The position numbers and the translations under genes were made by a program. This document shows positions 6,292 through 6,944 of a stretch of 6,944 nt of DNA, in pieces. Position 1 is the first letter of the stretch. Each line of letters opens with the position of its first letter. The DNA is from Candidatus Zymogenus sp. Its GTDB lineage: Bacteria; Desulfobacterota; Zymogenia; Zymogenales; Zymogenaceae. The notes under the pieces were generated by a model that saw only the letters and a program-made list of their open reading frames with translations, was not told the origin of the DNA and did not search any database. Location of the stretch: contig JAUWME010000125.1 in NCBI GenBank assembly GCA_030613285.1, positions 1-6,944 on the forward strand, in the 5' to 3' direction.

Positions 6292-6330
6292 AAAAAGGGG
6301 CTCCGAAATTTTCGGAGTCCCTTTTTATTT
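6292..6330 (+). terminator. Strong rho-independent terminator, probably bidirectional
   Basis: A 16-bp stem pairs 6292-6307 with 6311-6326 around a three-base loop, including one G-U pair (6300/6318). The G/C-rich part is GGGGCTCCG. On the plus strand it is followed by CTTTTTATTT, 40-79 nt after the dehydrogenase stop codon. On the minus strand the run of six A at 6291-6296 becomes a T tract, so the same hairpin can end the convergent universal stress transcript, with one C-A mismatch in that direction. Confidence 0.9.
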
Positions 6331-6332
6331 GA

Positions 6333-6382
6333 CCAGAGGCCGAGAGCACATTTTCATCTACTCAATAACCTCTCTCCTCTGG
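6333..6382. repeat. Inverted repeat between convergent genes
   Basis: CCAGAGG (6333-6339) and CCTCTGG (6376-6382) are perfect reverse complements. The inner CGAGAG (6341-6346) can partly pair with the CTCTC run near 6370-6376. The motif GACCAG also occurs three times (6331-6336, 6389-6394, 6397-6402). The hairpin lies just after the universal stress gene in its reading direction and before the main terminator. It may simply protect the 3' end of that transcript. There is no T tract beside it. Confidence 0.3.
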
Positions 6383-6431
6383 CAAGCGGACCAGTCGACC
6401 AGTTGATAATTTACAAGCGCCACCTACCCAA

Positions 6432-6881
6432 TCAATCCTCTGTGTGAACTGTCAACACCGGACACCTCGAGAGTCTAACCCCGTTCTCCGTCACCGCGCC
6501 AAGGATTAAACGTCTAAATCCCGGCTCCCCGTGTGTCCCAATAATGCTGAGATCGGCACGCTTATCAGTGGCGGTCTCGACAATCTCCTCTGCAGCCCTC
6601 CCCTGCCCAATAATCAACTCCGGGGAAATCTTCCCCTTTATTTTATCACTGACTATTGTCTCCAGCGTAATAAACGCCATCTCCTCCAACATTTTTTGGT
6701 AGAGGGTGATATCAATTGTGGGGTTTGTTGGTAAAGCCGGTAAACTCGGCACCTTTTCGACGATGTGCAGCACCATCAGCTGCGCCTCAAATTTTTCGGC
6801 AAACTCGCCTCCCGCTATCAGCGCTTTAAAGGATGGATCGCTAAAATCGGTAGTACACAAAATTTTCTTTATCGGAAACAT
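6432..6881 (-). CDS. Universal stress protein, single UspA domain
   Basis: This 149-residue cytosolic protein has the usual length of a single-domain Usp, which normally works as a dimer in stress survival. The N-terminus KKILCTTDFSD (5-15) forms the first beta strand with D12 at the nucleotide pocket. A central helix and the IIGQGRAAEEIV segment (90-101) follow. The ATP-binding pattern G-x2-G-x9-G-S/T is present as G115, G118 and G128, but the last position is A129 instead of Ser/Thr. The tail CPVLTV (140-145) is typical. The GGAGG ribosome binding site (plus-strand 6888-6892) lies six bases before the ATG at 6881, so the start is well supported. The gene is convergent with the dehydrogenase and shares its terminator. 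Only 63 bp upstream are visible; a TACTAT sequence there could be a -10 box but the -35 region cannot be judged. The specific stress role is unknown. Confidence 0.93.
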   Translation of the reverse strand: MFPIKKILCTTDFSDPSFKALIAGGEFAEKFEAQLMVLHIVEKVPSLPALPTNPTIDITLYQKMLEEMAFITLETIVSDKIKGKISPELIIGQGRAAEEIVETATDKRADLSIIGTHGEPGFRRLILGAVTENGVRLSRCPVLTVHTED

Positions 6882-6885
6882 TAAG

Positions 6886-6892
6886 CACCTCC
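6886..6892 (-). promoter_or_regulatory. Ribosome binding site of the universal stress gene
   Basis: The minus strand reads GGAGGTG, with the GGAGG core six bases before the ATG at 6881. This is a near-ideal Shine-Dalgarno sequence and fixes the start codon. It is clearly stronger than the site in front of the cyclase gene in this window. Confidence 0.85.
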
Positions 6893-6944
6893 ATTACAAC
6901 GTGAACTTGACACTAAACATAGTAGCTCAATCAATTCTACAACT

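Overview
The window (6,944 bp) looks like ordinary bacterial chromosome. It carries four complete protein genes: a large response-regulator diguanylate cyclase (131-2953, minus), orotate phosphoribosyltransferase pyrE (3105-3779, minus), a roughly 600-residue acyl-CoA dehydrogenase (4395-6251, plus) and a single-domain universal stress protein (6432-6881, minus). No tRNA, rRNA, CRISPR array, insertion sequence or phage gene was seen. The moderate base composition, a REC-PAS-GGDEF sensor and a long acyl-CoA dehydrogenase of the DmdC/FadE type would suit an anaerobic or syntrophic Desulfobacterota-like bacterium, but that placement is an inference from gene families only.

Layout from left to right. 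Positions 1-130 are a C-rich (minus-strand G-rich), gene-free tract just after the cyclase stop codon. The cyclase gene follows. Its upstream gap (2954-3104) holds a CRP/FNR-type palindrome placed about 40 bp before a candidate start site. pyrE lies further upstream on the same strand, with its own extended -10 promoter at 3845-3873. Between pyrE and the divergent acyl-CoA dehydrogenase is a 615-bp intergenic region. It contains a sigma70-like promoter (4074-4106), then a perfect 12-bp inverted repeat whose core closely matches the TetR-family FadR operator of Bacillus, then a G-run-rich leader (4162-4265), a degenerate 13-bp tandem repeat (4306-4382) and a good ribosome binding site. The dehydrogenase gene ends in a strong hairpin terminator shared with the convergent universal stress gene.

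The genes do not form one pathway. The dehydrogenase appears to be a separately regulated catabolic gene, probably repressed by an acyl-CoA-responsive TetR protein encoded elsewhere. The cyclase may be switched on by a CRP/FNR/HcpR-type activator. pyrE is housekeeping, and the Usp protein is a generic stress gene. I see no clear previously undescribed system. The observations most worth following are regulatory: the FadR-like operator with its long G-rich leader, the related G-rich tract at the left edge, and the CRP/FNR-like site.
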